64,000 bases of DNA from Loxodes magnus (GCA_946699065.1 CAMPDV010000850.1:62001-126000), one strand, 5' to 3'; shown: positions 32,293-45,676, counted from the stretch's first letter. Numbers and translations are program-made. The notes: generated by a model not told the origin, from the letters alone.

Positions 32293-33189
32293 TTAAATAA
32301 TCCTTGATCACAATTATATAAATCTGATTTATTATGCTTCTTATATAAATTCCTGCATTATTGAAATAAAGGAACTATATACTATTTATACACCTATAAA
32401 TGTATAATAGATTACACTAAATAACATCTTAGTTATTTCATTTAATAGCTAGTTTTGATCAATTTCTTATTATTAGTCTTAAAAGATAAAAATATTGGTA
32501 TAAATGATAAAGTACAATAATAATAATATATAAGCATTTATACTTATTCATATCACTTTTATTTCTATAAACTATCTCATAAATTATATCATATTCACTA
32601 TAATCTATCTTAAGTTATAGTTATATATTCAATTTTAAATAGATAACAGACATCATCATTCCATAAAAACTATATCTCATTTACTCACTTTCAAATTATA
32701 ACTTATTACCTTCTAAAGTAAAAACTATTATTAAGTCATTACTTCCAGATTAAACATTCTTTTTTAAATTTATCTTTATCAAATTATTATAACCTTTTTA
32801 TTACTTTCAACAACAACTATTTTAATCAATTACTTTACCAATAAACAAATAGAAAACCAAATAATTTATAAATATAAACCTATAATAAACATAGATGCTT
32901 CAAACTAATACTATTGCTTAAATATTCCTATAAATCTAAAACTTAAACTAATATTTTTAATGAATGTAGAATATAAGAAAATAGTATGTAATTTTACTTA
33001 ATTAGATTAATTATAGAATTTTAAATGGAAATATTTATTACTTTATTAATAAGAATACTTAATTAGATTTTAAAGTTAATTGTTCATTTTATCAAAGCTT
33101 TTTTCTTGTTATTAATAAGTGATAATTAATTTGTTTATTTCTTATAAATTTTAATGTTAAAGTCATTTACATTGATTACTAATAGATCA
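32293..33189. other. AT-rich stretch with weak coding look
   Basis: A plus-strand frame at about 32600-33060 (IIYKYKPIINIDASNQYYCL) resembles protein, but no start, stop, domain or paralogue supports it. Confidence 0.2.
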
Positions 33190-33534
33190 AGCAGTTTAGC
33201 TGCTTGTTAAGCTAAGTTATATAATAACCATTTGCAAGCGTATTTTTGTTCGACTTGAATGTCTTTTAATTTTCAGATATGGAACCTTCATTTGCAAGTC
33301 TTGTCATTTTTTCGTTCATAAATTTATCTCCTAAAAAAATGATAGTTTGATACCATAATTCCATAAATATCAGATTCTTTAAATAAGTTTCCTTGCATAT
33401 TACAAAGTCATTAAATCTGCATTTCCTCTATCAATTTCCAAGAAATCCACTTCAGGAAGTATTTCAGGATGATTAAACTCATGCAAGCAAATAGCTAAAA
33501 TATAAAACTAAGTTTGCTTCTCAGTATACGACAT
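33190..33534 (-). CDS. hypothetical protein with one short intron
   Basis: ATG at 33534 (MSYTEKQTQFYILAICLHEF). A GT...AG segment of 23 bases (33428-33450) can be removed to join LPE to RKCRFNDFV. That gives a soluble continuation (NLIFMELWYQTIIFLGDKFM, NEKMTRLANEGSISENQKTF). The unspliced frame is also readable for a while, so splicing is likely but not proven. No family is recognised and no TGA marks the end clearly. Confidence 0.4.
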
Positions 33535-34254
33535 TTTTTTATTCTTTACTTTATCTATTCTTTTGTTATAACTCCATTATATAAAAAATGTTTCTGTAGA
33601 ATAAATTTAATTTTACTATTTTGGTTCAATTATAAATTGTATAATTGTATAGATGAATTTTTCTAATAATTAAGAAAATAAAATAATGAAATAATTTGTA
33701 TATTTAGAAATATAAAATGCTATAGTAATAGTTAATAATTAAATCTAAAATATGCTAAACTAAAAGTTAACATAAGAAAATTAATATAAAACAAAAGGCT
33801 TTTATTATATAAGATTAATCTTACTTTTATACAAAACTTTCTTTTGCAATCTTATTTCCTTCTTCAATTATGATTAGTCATCAAGTTTATCAAAACCTTA
33901 TTCCCTATAACAGATTTAATAGGGTTTCTATATCTTCAGTTAAAATAATTACTTGTTCTTTCTAAAAAGATGTTATGTGAAATTAGTTTTAAAATAAATT
34001 AGCAAATGGAATGATAGATTAATATTTTAAAATAAAGAAGATAAATACTAATTAGTTAGTTAATTTAATCTTTATTAATACTAATATCTGCTTTTTGTAA
34101 GTAATACCATTATAACCTTTTTAATTATATTAAATAATTAATTATTTTTGTTTAAATAAGTAAATTTATTAATTATTTAAAGCATTATTTTAAAAATTAC
34201 TTTAGCTTATTTTAAATAAATATAATAGAGTTATAATAGTTATTCAACCAAATC
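33535..34254. other. AT-rich intergenic, nothing supportable
   Basis: A short minus-strand patch near 33850-33960 (EQVIILTEDIETLLNLL) looks protein-like but is isolated. The rest has no recognisable feature. Confidence 0.4.
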
Positions 34255-37062
34255 TCATAAAACCAAATCAAGGTCTTCAAAGAAGAAATAAATCTCTTAA
34301 TCTCCATTAAATATTCTTATTTTTCTATATTTTTCCTTTAATTTCCTAAATTATTCTTAATTTTAGAAATTCCAAAAAGTTACCTTTAGGATCTTTAAAC
34401 TTTTATAAGCAGGATAAGGTTAGTTATTTTCATCATTTATTGTAAATGTTTAGCTAGATATTTAATTTTTACATATATCTAATGTTTATATTTTTATTGC
34501 TTTTTATAGTATTTTAGCTATATCTTTATCATTTAAGCTTAAATTATTAAACTGCAAGTAATTTAACTGGTCAAATGATAATATCTCATCTATTCAATTT
34601 TAATTTCCTTATATTTTTAAGTTTCCCAATTTTATACCTTGCAAATAAGGATTATTTTACTTCATTGCTTGGAAGATTTCTTAATTTATTTAACTTAGCT
34701 AATCAAGCTCTATTGACTTTAATCTCTTGCAATGCTAGAAAATAAAAACTAAAGTTTGATGTGTTATTTGATTTAAGTAAATTAAGCTTATTTATTCATA
34801 CTTATATCCATAATTAGCTATTTACTTTAGTGAAGAGTCAGTAAGCTATATTAAACTTTTTAATTTAAGTGACTAGATGCTATTTGCCATTAATAAAAGA
34901 ATCTATAAACTTTAATCACTAAAGCTATCACAGTCTTAAATACTAACTTTTATAAGTTTACTATAACTAACTGAGAAAAACTACTAAAAGGATTAATTAC
35001 TAAAATTTCCTTCTAACTCCAAACTTTAAATTTAAGGATTTCTAACTTGCTCTAAAGTTTTGTATGCAGAGGCATAAATTTTATAATTAATAGCAATTAA
35101 GTTAGGACATAAGTAAGTAAACTAATAGGTTAAGTTTTAATTAATGTTTAGTTGCTAAATAATTATTCCTTTTTACTCTAAATATGTTTAAATAAATACT
35201 TATTAAAGTTAATCACTTTTAAGTTTTAGGGATTTAACTTTATTTAAATGCATACAATACTTAACTAAAAATTATCCTCTAAATCCTTAACCTTTAGGTT
35301 TGCTTGGTATATTATTTATATCTAAAGATTCAAGATTAATTAGCAACTCAATAAAATATAAATCATCATCATTATAGCATCCAAGAAGGGCTAAGTATTT
35401 TAAACTCTAATAAGGCAAAAAAGTAGAAAGTATAAACTTCTTATCATAACTTAAAAGAGAAAAGTCTCATAATAAATCTTTTTGTCCTTTTTTTAAATTT
35501 GTTCCTTATCTAAATAAAATACTATAATATAGCTTATTTTATAACTAGTCTATCAAATTTTGAGATAAGTTGTTTAAATCAATGACTATCTTTGATATAT
35601 CTTAATTCTATATTTATTTTATTATTCACTTTATTTTGTTTTCTATATGCTCTTTTGTACCATTTCAGTATTTAACCTTTATAACTTAGAGATTATAATT
35701 ATAGAAATAGAAGAAGCTATTAGTTTTTTATAAACTGCAAATATCCCTCAAATTAAGGAAACTAAATATGTTATTAAGGATATTTTAACTTTAATATATG
35801 AATGATTATTATCTTTATTCTTCTTGTTTTCTTAATAATAATTAATTTTTAATCATTAAATTCTTTTCTAAATCTTATTATTAGTTAAGAATTTTCTTGC
35901 CATTTTTATCCATTTTGAAGTAAAAAGAATCAAAAAACATTCTATCGTTGAAATAGAACATCGACTATTTTCCTTAGATTTAGCCAAATTATCATAATCC
36001 TTCATATTTTTCTCCATTTTTTAATTTGCAAATAGCTTATCCATGTAGTTTATCTTTTAGTCACTCTCCTTCATAAACATCTCCATTTGAAAAGTTCATT
36101 ATCCCTTTGCCTTATCTTAAATTATCTAATCATTATCCTTTATATTAACGTCCATCTTTTCACTTATATATACCATATCCATGCATTTTTTCATTGAGAT
36201 ATTCACCTTCATAAGTGTCTCCATTTGATCAATAATTTACACCTTTACCTTCTCTTTTGCCTTCTACTCACTATCCTTCGTATTTTTCTCCACTTTTTCA
36301 TTTTAAAGTACCTTATCCATGTCATTTATCTTTTAGTCAGTCTCCTTCATAAGAATCTTCTTTTGTAAAATACATAATTCCTTTACCTTCTCTTAAATTT
36401 TCTAATCATTATCCTTCATATTTATGTCCAGATTTTCATTTATAAATACCTTATCCATGTGCTTTATCCCTTAATCACTCTCCTTCATATAAATCTCCAT
36501 TTGAATAGTACATTAATCCTTTGCCTTCTCTTAAATTTTCTAATCATTATCCTTCATATTTATGTCCAGATTTTCATTTATAAATACCTTATCCATGTGC
36601 TTTATCCCTTAATCACTCTCCTTCATATAAATCTCCATTTGAATAGTACATTAATCCTTTGCCTTCTCTTAAATTTTCTAATCATTATCCTTAATATTTA
36701 CGTCCATCTTTTCATGTTTATGTACCCTATCCATTTGTTTTATCATTTAATCATTCTCCTTCATAATTATCTCCATTTGAATAATACAAAAATCCTTTAC
36801 CTTATCTTTTATCTTCTATTCATTATCCTTCATATTTATTTCCATCTTTTCATTTAAATACTCCTTATCCATTCTTTTTATCATTTTATCATTCACCTTC
36901 ATAAAAATCCCCATTCTCATAAAACATTGTTCCTTTTCCTTATCTTATTTTGTCTACATAATAACCTTCATATTTATCTCCATTTTGTCATTTTTAAGTT
37001 TTTCATTCTGGATTTTTAGTATATCTTATTTCTTCTTTAATGACTTTCACTATGTTTCCCAT
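34255..37062 (-). CDS. MORN-F-box-LRR protein, copy C
   Basis: 936 codons from ATG at 37062 (MGNIVKVIKEEIRYTKNPEW) to TGA at 34255-34257, one frame throughout. It has more MORN repeats than A or B, including two near-identical tandem units (about 36420-36690). The F-box-like segment starts near residue 427 and LRRs follow. It is not part of the inverted repeat and is the most diverged of the family, so it marks an older duplication. It ends just inside the inner edge of the right arm. Confidence 0.85.
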
Positions 37063-38589
37063 TTTTTATAATTTTTATAGTTATTGCTTTTCAAGCATAA
37101 TTATATCAGTTTTGATCATTTTAACTATTTAATAGTTTCATTTTTTTATTTTAAATTTTAGTTACTTAATTACCTTATTTTATTATACTTTGCCTTCATA
37201 TTAATTTAGTATAATTTTAGAATATTTTTAATTATTTAGTTTATTAAAAAACATTAAGAAAATCTTTAAAAGTAGTTATTATTTTTTACTTCTTACTTAA
37301 TAAACAACATCTTTATGTATTTATAATAATCTAGATCTTTAATAATTTTATAACTTCTCAATATCAATCAAACATTATATAAACTTAATAGATTTCTCCA
37401 TAATATAAAATCTATTAATAACTATATTAATACACACTCATAGATTCAATTTTAAACATATAATATCTCTTTTCTTTTTAAAGATAGCTTATTTTAATGC
37501 GTTTATTATTATTATTTTTTAGATAATCAGTAAAATTTACCCATTCCAATTTTCTGTTTATTCTGTACTATCTTCTAGTTAATATGCATTACATCTTTTA
37601 AATGCGAAGACTCTATTTTATTTTAGGAAAAAGTAAGCATATAATTATAATTTTTTCTATCAATTATCTTTCATATTCATATTACTAATTTCAATATAAA
37701 CCTATATCTTTTATTAATATAACTATTAATCTCTTTCTTAGAATTTCACTAACAGTCAAAAATATCCTTTAATATATTTAATAATTCTAATAGTTGTAAA
37801 TGGAAAATATTAAGTTTCTCTTAATCAACTAAATAAATATTTAAGAAATTAAGTTGAATGATTAAATACAACTTTTAGTTAAGTAATTTAAATATTGCTT
37901 AGAAATAAAAAAATCATAAATGATACAAAAATTTATTTCCTTAAAATACTTTTAAAGTCATAAGAATAGAGAAACTTTTAAAATAGTTTACTTTATTTAA
38001 TATATTTAAACATAAATTACAACTATCATACCTTCTAATAAGTTATCTATCTTTTATTGTTTATAAAAATAAAAAATTTAATAAATAAATTTCTAATAAA
38101 TGGTGAAGTTCTGCTCTTGATGCAAATAAAAATATCAAAGTATTAAAATAAGTAATTTTCATTATAATTTATTTTGTAAACTTTGATTTTATAAGGAAAT
38201 ATAATGGGAAACAACTTAGAATCATTTCTATGTGAATGACAGAGAAGTTCAATATTTTAATAAAGTTGAGATCCAAAATGTAAAAGGAATGAAAAATATT
38301 GTATTTGATTCTGTTATTTTTATAGTTAATAAAATAAATTTTTTGCTAAGGAAATGGAATATGTAATTTAGTGATAATTTAAATAAACAAAAATTTGTTA
38401 AGTTTTAAATTCTTATGAAGCATTTATGAGAAATTATATGATATTATGTACATCATGAACGACAACGTGAATTTCTTAATAAAATTAACAAAGGGAATTT
38501 ATTAAGATAACAGCATGAAAATTTTTGCTAGAAGAAGGTGTATATTTACCATTAATCATTAACATAATTTGTCCTTCAACTTAAAAGTA
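37063..38589. other. inner part of right arm, no supportable gene
   Basis: 37063-37165 is the leader of copy C. From 37166 the sequence mirrors 14836-16569 of the left arm without the 15908-16225 insertion. A hydrophobic plus-strand frame is readable, but indels between arms do not keep it. Confidence 0.45.
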
Positions 38590-39466
38590 AAATTTTAATT
38601 TTTTTGTATATTCAGTTCTTCTACTAACTACTCTTTGTCTTATATTAATCTCAAATCTTGTTTCTTTCTAAGATTTTACGTTTTTGTCACTAATGTCACG
38701 TATTGTTGCAAATATAGCATCTTTTTCTTGTTATATGAAATATTGTTTCCTATTTTTCTATTTTAGTGGACATTTTTTTTAAAACTTCTACAAATATTCT
38801 TAAATTTATTGGAGTTTCGAATCTAATTATACTCAATTTTTCTCTTTTTACTCTCGAATTATTCAAATATCATTCTCTTAGCATTTAATTCTTTCATAGT
38901 CTCATCCTTTAACTTTTCAATCTATTATATAGACTACTTCATCATCTTCAAGCTTTATGAGGTTTTGACTTAATTCGAGCATTTGTTCCTTCAACAAGTT
39001 TAAATCTTCTTAGAGTCTTTTATAGTTTAATATATTAACTGTATCATCTATTGAGAGTCCATTTACTTTATTTCAATATTATCTAAATCAAAATTATCAT
39101 AGTATATATTGAATTATCGTATATTGCCTTCTTTATTTATTTTTTATTTCTTAATTATTACTTTCAAAGTTTCAGTTGAGTGGTCTCTTTTTCATTTTTT
39201 AATGGAGTTTTAGAGAGTTATGTTACTTTTTATGTTTAGTATTTTTACTTAAACGCTTAAATATCCGTTGAATGAAGAAAGCCGCTTTAAATTTTTAATT
39301 ATTAAGGATTTTATTTCTTAATGCTTTAAGTTCCCTCCCTGCTGGTTAATTGCTAGTGTTAAACAGAATGGACTTGTTAAAGCTGAGATTTAGAAAGAGA
39401 AGATGCTTCTGGTTTTCTCTCCTTCTCTGATGAAGTTGTAAAAAATTACTTTTAGAGGTCAGCCAT
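38590..39466 (-). mobile_element. coiled-coil/zinc-knuckle element (right arm)
   Basis: Inverted counterpart of 13962-14835, with ATG at 39466. It looks broken. Same subfamily as the element at 44362-45396. Confidence 0.5.
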
Positions 39467-39568
39467 TTATATAGGTGAACTTAAAATAGAGATATCAATT
39501 AACTTAGCGAAGAAAGATTAGGAGATAAGTCAGAGTAAAAGAAAAAAATCTTTCGAATTTCAGTCAAC

Positions 39569-41175
39569 ATGCCAAAGAAAATGACTATAAGAAAAATAGG
39601 AAAGCACTTCAATAATAGAACAGAAAAATTAATCCATATCAGAATAATAATAAAAATAAAGAAAGTTCTCATCAAGCAAGATGAGTTAATAACTATCTTT
39701 CAGGTAGACAAAAAGAACTAGATGTTCATATTGAACATTTAACCTTAGAAATGACATATATATGGTAGTAACTTGTTCAAAATAAAGTTTTAACAGAAGA
39801 ATAGCTGTGCTCTTATCTCTAAACCAATTAAATTTAGAAAGTCCAACAATTACCAAAAAACTAAGATTGAAATGTTTCTAATAAAGTAAATAACTTAATA
39901 TAAATGCTTATATAATTTAAATAACTAGAAGCGTGTAAAAATTTAAGAACTTTATTTATTGAAAATAAAAAAGTTAATACAAGATAAAGAAATTTAAAAA
40001 AATTAAATAGAGTCTTAAAATCTTGTTCCCGGCTTTTTCTTGAGCAAAAGAAGAGAAAAAAGCTCTAGAGAAAAAGCAGACATAAAAAAAGTATCAAGAG
40101 TCTTCTTCTCCTCACTTACAAAACTAATAAAGAACCTAATAACTATAATAAACACCTCCTAAAGTAATAAAAAGAAAGGAATCTATTATAATAGCAGGAA
40201 AAGAACTTCCATCAAAGATAATTAAAAAGGAAATCAATATTTAACAGTTAATATTTGAAATATCCAATCTCTAGGAAGAGATTAAAGTGCTTAAGTAGGA
40301 AAATTAAGAACTAAGAAAATTATTGTCGCTTGGATAAGATCACTTAGGGATTAGAATTATTAACTAAGAAAGAGAACTCCAAGCATATTGGAACATTTAA
40401 ACTGAACATAGATAAGAAACAGCAAGGCTTGGAAATATCGTATAAAAACAAGAGTTGGAGTTTATTAATCAAAAGAATATTAGCACAAACATAACTAATT
40501 AGACAAATTAGATGGAGATAGAATAAAAAGAGGTTATAAATCAAAAATCAATCAAATAAGTAAGGAAGAAATGCTAATACTGTAAGAGTAAGTGACATTT
40601 TTACAAGAATTTCTTTTAGAATTTCAAGAAAAAATTATGGCGTAAAGAATAAGAAAAATACTAGAGGCTCTATTGCAACTAGCATGGAGATATTTACAGA
40701 AGAAAAAATGATGTGAAGTACCTTTTGGAATAATAAGAACAAGAAATCAAAGAAACTGAGAAGACCTTAGTGAAGATGATTTCATTAGATCAAGAAAGAT
40801 GAGAAGTGTTGCTGATAAAACAACTTATTTTAAACGGTGTCCAGATTGGCACTGTTGAACATTTTAATTTCATTATTATTATTACAAGATAAAGAAGTAT
40901 TGATATTAAAATTCTTCTAAACATCTAATGAAAAGTACTTTGATTTAAATAGTTTTAAAGGCAAGACAATTCAAGAAATAAAGAGAATTAACATACTGCA
41001 AATAAATAAAAATATAGTCTACAAAAAATTGGATAAAGAATAAACTTTGACAGATGTAGAGAGCGATAGTCATCCACATAAAAAATAGACGAATAATTTA
41101 ATCTTGATAAAAATGGATAGTAGAAACTGGTTGAAAATCTAGAAAGAATCTTAAACTTTCATTTGATAAGAAAAA
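39569..41175 (+). mobile_element. nested pair of coiled-coil/zinc-knuckle elements (right arm)
   Basis: The outer element (ATG 39569, MPKKMTIRK) matches 17830-18570 at its two ends and is split by an inner element at 39992-40896. The 14-mer TACAAGATAAAGAA flanks the inner one (39978-39991 and 40883-40896), a clear target-site duplication. The inner ORF reads with a Pro/Gln patch (QESSSPHLQNQQRTQQLQQT), a coiled coil (EISNLQEEIKVLKQENQELR) and a zinc-knuckle-like segment near 40595. Both look broken, with a few breaks each. Shared with the left arm, so older than the inverted duplication. Confidence 0.68.
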
Positions 41176-41595
41176 TAATATAAAAAAATTAAAAGTTAAT
41201 TATCTAATAATCTAAAAGCTGCATAAGAATTTATTAAATTCTAGATAAGCTTCTGTTTGGTTTCTATGATAATTATAGAATTACTACTTTTAAGATTTAT
41301 GTAAGAATAAAAATGATAAATTGAAGGATAAGTTAGTATTAGTAGATAAAATAAGTTCTAAGAAGATTTAATAATGTAAATCTAAAAAGAAAATAATATT
41401 TATCTATAAAGTTAAGATTAGTTAAAAGTGAAAAAAGAAAGACTGTAGGATTCTTAAAAAACTAAAAGAAAATTTAAAATTAATTTAGTTTTTAATTAGC
41501 AGGTAATATTAAATAAAACTAAGATATTTATATAAATATAAACATTACTGATAAAACTTAGTTTAATGCAATTACATCTATAAAAATTATAAAAA
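41176..41595. other. 5' flank of copy D
   Basis: AT-rich, mirrors 11833-12247. No promoter motif is recognised. Confidence 0.4.
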
Positions 41596-44283
41596 ATGGG
41601 AAACAATACCAAAAACTATAAAGGAGGTTGACTAAAAGATAAAAGACATGGAAAAGGTATCTATAAATGAAGTGATGGAAGTAAATACGAAGGATAATGA
41701 GTATAAGATTAAAGAGAAGGTAAGGGAAAAATGTATTACTCAAATGGAGATATTTATGAAGGAAATTGACTAAAAGATAAAAGACATGGATAAGGTATCT
41801 ATAAATGAAAAGATGGACGTTAATACGAAGGATAATGAGTATAAGATAAAAGAGAAGGCAAAGGAAAAATGAATTACTCCTACGGAAATATTTATGAAGG
41901 AGAATGACTAAAAAATAAAAAACATGGATAAGGTATCTATGAATGAAATGATGGAAGTAAATACGAAGGATAATGAATAGAAGATTTAAAGGAAGGCAGA
42001 GGAATAATGTGGTATTAAAATGAAGATATTTATGAAGGAGATTGACTAAAAGATAAAAGACATGGATAAGGAACATATGAAAGAAAAGATGAATTTAAAT
42101 ATGAAGGATAATGAAAATAAGATTTAAAGGAAGGAATAGGAATAATGTATTATTCAAATGGAGATGTTTATAAAGGAAACTGATTAAAAGATTGAAAACT
42201 AGGAAGTAAATACGAAAATTAATAGGAAGAAGATTATAAATATGATATAGATAAAATGTATTTTTTAAATGAAGATATTTATGAAGAAGATTGGATAAAA
42301 GATTTAATGTGTTATTCAGATGAAGGTGCTTAAAAGGAAAGCTGATTAAAAATTTTAAAACATGGATAAGGAATATATGAATGAAAAGATGGAAGCAAAT
42401 ATGAAGGATAATGAATAAAAGATTTAAAAGAAGGTAAAGGAGTAATTTATTACTCAAATGGAGATAATTACGAAGGGGAGTGATTAAAAGATAAAAGACA
42501 TGGATAAGGAATATATAAATGAAAAGATGGTTCAAAATATGAAGGAAAATGATAATTAGGATAAAATTTAGGAAAGCAATCAATCTTATATTTTATCGAT
42601 GGAGCATTTTTTGACTCATTTTATTTAAAAATGGATAAAAATAAAAAGTAATCTCTTAATTAATAAAAAAATATTATTTAAAGTTTGGATCTGTGAAATT
42701 AAGAATTACTAAGAAAATAAGAAAGACTAAACTAATAATTACTTATATAATAAAGTCATAATATCCTTAATAATATATTTAGCTTCCTTAGTTTAAAGGA
42801 TATTTGTGCTTTATAAAGGACTAATAACTTCTTCTTCTACTATAATTATAAATTATAAGTTATAAAGATAAAACACTTTGATGGAACTGAAGATTATATA
42901 AAAAATAAGATGAACTGAATAATAAAATAAATATAGAATTAAGATATAATAAAGCTAGTCATTTATTTAAATAACTTATCTCAAAATTTAATAAACTAAT
43001 TATAAACTAATTTATATCACAGTATCTTATTAAGATAATGAGCAAGCCTTAAACAAGGAAAAAAAGATACATTATAAGACTTTTCTCTTTACAGCTATAA
43101 TAAGATATTTATACTTTCTACTTTTTTACCTTATTAGAGTTTAAAAAGATTAACACTCTAAGGATGTTTTAAAGATGATGATTTATATTTCGTTGAGTTG
43201 CTAACCAATCTTGAATCATTAGATTTAAATGATATAGCAAATAATAAAAAAGGATAATGTCTTAGTGGATAATTTTTAACTAAGTATTGTATGCATTTAA
43301 ATAAACTTAAAGATCTAAAAATTAAGAGTGAGTAACTTTAATAAAAGCATATAACAGCATATTTGGAATAAAAAGGAACATTTATTTAATAACTTGATAT
43401 TAATGGAGCTTAGACAAATCAGTTTACTTATTTATGTCCTAATTTAGCGGTTATTGATTCTTAAATTCATGGTTCTGCTTAGTAAATTTTAGATAAAGTG
43501 ATAAATCCAACAATTTAAAGTTTATAGTTATAAGGAAATTTTAGTAGTGAATCCTTTTAATAGTTTTTCTCTGTTAGTTATAACAAACTTATCAAAGTTA
43601 GTATTTAAAATTGTGATAGCTTTAGTGATTTAAATTTGTAGATTCTTTTATAAAATACTAATAACATCTAAATACTTAAATTAAAAAGTTTAGCATAACT
43701 TACTGATACTTCTCTAAAATAAATAGGTAATTTTGGATATAACTATTAGAAAATCAGCTTAATTGACTTAAATCAAATAACACATGAAACTTTAGTTTTT
43801 ATTTTCTAACAATGCAAGAGATTAAAGTAAATAGAGCTTGATTAGCTAAATTAAATAAATGTAGAAATCTTCAAAACGATGAAATAAAATAACTAGTATT
43901 TACAAAAGTTAAAACTAAGAAACTTAGAAATATAAGGAAATTGATTAGATGAGATATTATAAATTAGTCAATTAAATAACTTATAACTAAGTAGTTTAAA
44001 TTTAAATGATAATGATATCACTAAAATATTATAAAAAGCAATAAAATTATAAAAGTTAGATTTAAGTTAAAATTAAATCTCAAGTAAATCATTTCCTATA
44101 AATGATGAAAATGGTTAACCTTATCCTATTTATAAAGGTTTAAAGATTTTAAAGGTAACTTTTTAGAATTTCTAATTTGAAGATTAGTTTAGGAAAATAA
44201 TTGAGAAATATAGAAAACTAAAAATATTTAATGGAGATAAAGAAATTTATTTTCTCACTGAAGAAATTGATTTGATTTTGTGA
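41596..44283 (+). CDS. MORN-F-box-LRR protein, copy D
   Basis: ATG at 41596 (MGNNTKNYKGGWLKDKRHGK) runs 896 codons to TGA at 44281-44283. MORN repeats occupy about residues 9-335. The F-box-like segment is near 389-425 (NILNNIFSFLSLKDICALQR). Leucine-rich repeats follow, clearest near the end (LNNLQLSSLNLNDNDI, KLQKLDLSQNQI). TGA encodes Trp at many MORN positions, yet the terminal one is shared by A, B and C and is followed by frame-breaking differences. The inferred role is as for copy A. Confidence 0.87.
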
Positions 44284-44361
44284 GATTGGCTTACGAACTA
44301 TTATAACTCTATAATGAATCTTATTTAATTAAGTTAAAATTATTTTAAATATTATTAAATC

Positions 44362-45396
44362 ACCAAAACAACTGTTCATCTTCCGGTTAATTGAAGTTTT
44401 AAATGTATAAAATCTCCGTTCCTACTTGTTCTATCCTTTCATTGTACTTTTTCCTTGACTTCTCCCTTTTATATAGTCTGAGTTGAGAATTTTTTTTCAA
44501 ATTTCCCATTTCCAGATGGGAAGAATTCCGTCGCTCGTTACTTCAGTTGCTTTTAGTTAACATTTCTCCAGATATTCATTCTTATTTTTTTCTATTGGGA
44601 ACATTTTCGCCATAAATGTCAAATGCTGTTGCAAATATAGCATCTTTTTCTTACTCTCAGAAATGTCTTTTTTTGTTTCTCTATTTCCATTGGAGTTCCT
44701 TATGAAGGCTTCTACAAGTTTTCTTCTATTAATTTGAGTCTTTAATCTAATTTTACTCATTTTTTCTCGTATTGCTCTTGCATTAATCAAATATAATTCT
44801 TAAAACTTGCTATTTGCTCGTAAACTCCGACTTTAGCTCTTCGGTCTAACATATGGGCTTCATCATCATCTTCAGGATTTGTCAAATCCTGATTTATTAC
44901 AAAAATCTCTTCCTCTGGGAGTTTAATTCCTCTTAGAGTTTTTTAAGTTTCTAATAAGTTGATTAGTCAGCTGTTTCATCTACTAAGAGTCCATTTATTC
45001 TATTTCAGTATTGTCTAAATAAAAGGTAATAGTATCTATATTGAATTATCGTACTTTACCTTCTTCGTTTATTTTTTATTTTTTCATTATTATTTTTATG
45101 AATTCAGTCGAGTGAACTCTTTTTTTTAGTTTTCAATGAAGATGTTGAGAGCTGTGTTAACTTTTCTGTTCTGAATTTTATCTCAGTTCTTACTTGTCCT
45201 TTGATGGAAGAAATTCACTTTATTTCGATTTGTAGAAGTTAGTATTTTTTATAAATTCTTCTAATCTATTAGATAGTGTTGGTTATTTTTATTAAGAAGA
45301 GTGTTAAGTTGAAGAAGACGTGGCGAGAATATATTCTTCTGGTTTTCTCTTCTGTCCTAAGGAGGTGGCTAAAAAACCCTTTTTGAAGCCAGCCAT
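44362..45396 (-). mobile_element. coiled-coil/zinc-knuckle element, second subfamily (right arm)
   Basis: Inverted counterpart of 8032-9066, with ATG near 45396. The zinc-knuckle region (near 44635) and coiled coil are recognisable. It looks broken, with several breaks that differ in part from the left-arm copy. Confidence 0.55.
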
Positions 45397-45610
45397 TTGA
45401 TATTATTTAAATTAGTTATTAATAGTTTTGAGATTTTAAGTATGTAATATTTTGATAAAACCAAATAATAATGAAATAAATATAATGTTGTTTAGCTATA
45501 TAAGATAAGGATTTGAATCTGCCTACCTAAAATAAATATTAGTATTTATTGCTGATAATATTAAAATACTATTTAAGTTATTTAAAATTCATTTATTTTA
45601 TTCTAAAAAA

Positions 45611-45676
45611 TGCCAAAACCTGGGATTTAACCTTTAGATGTTCAGTCTAAGGCTGTCCCTACTGAGGTATTTGAGC
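45611..45676 (-). pseudogene. decayed tRNA-Phe copy (right arm)
   Basis: Mirror of 7752-7817, with a minor difference at the acceptor 3' side. The D-arm and anticodon arm still resemble the intact gene at 62412-62484, but the T-arm is shortened. Confidence 0.72.

Noticed and set aside
37480-38580. Plus-strand hydrophobic open frame in the right arm, with a minus-strand counterpart at 14880-15900
   Set aside because: The two arms differ by several two-base indels inside it, so no frame is conserved. In this stop-poor code an open frame alone is not evidence.
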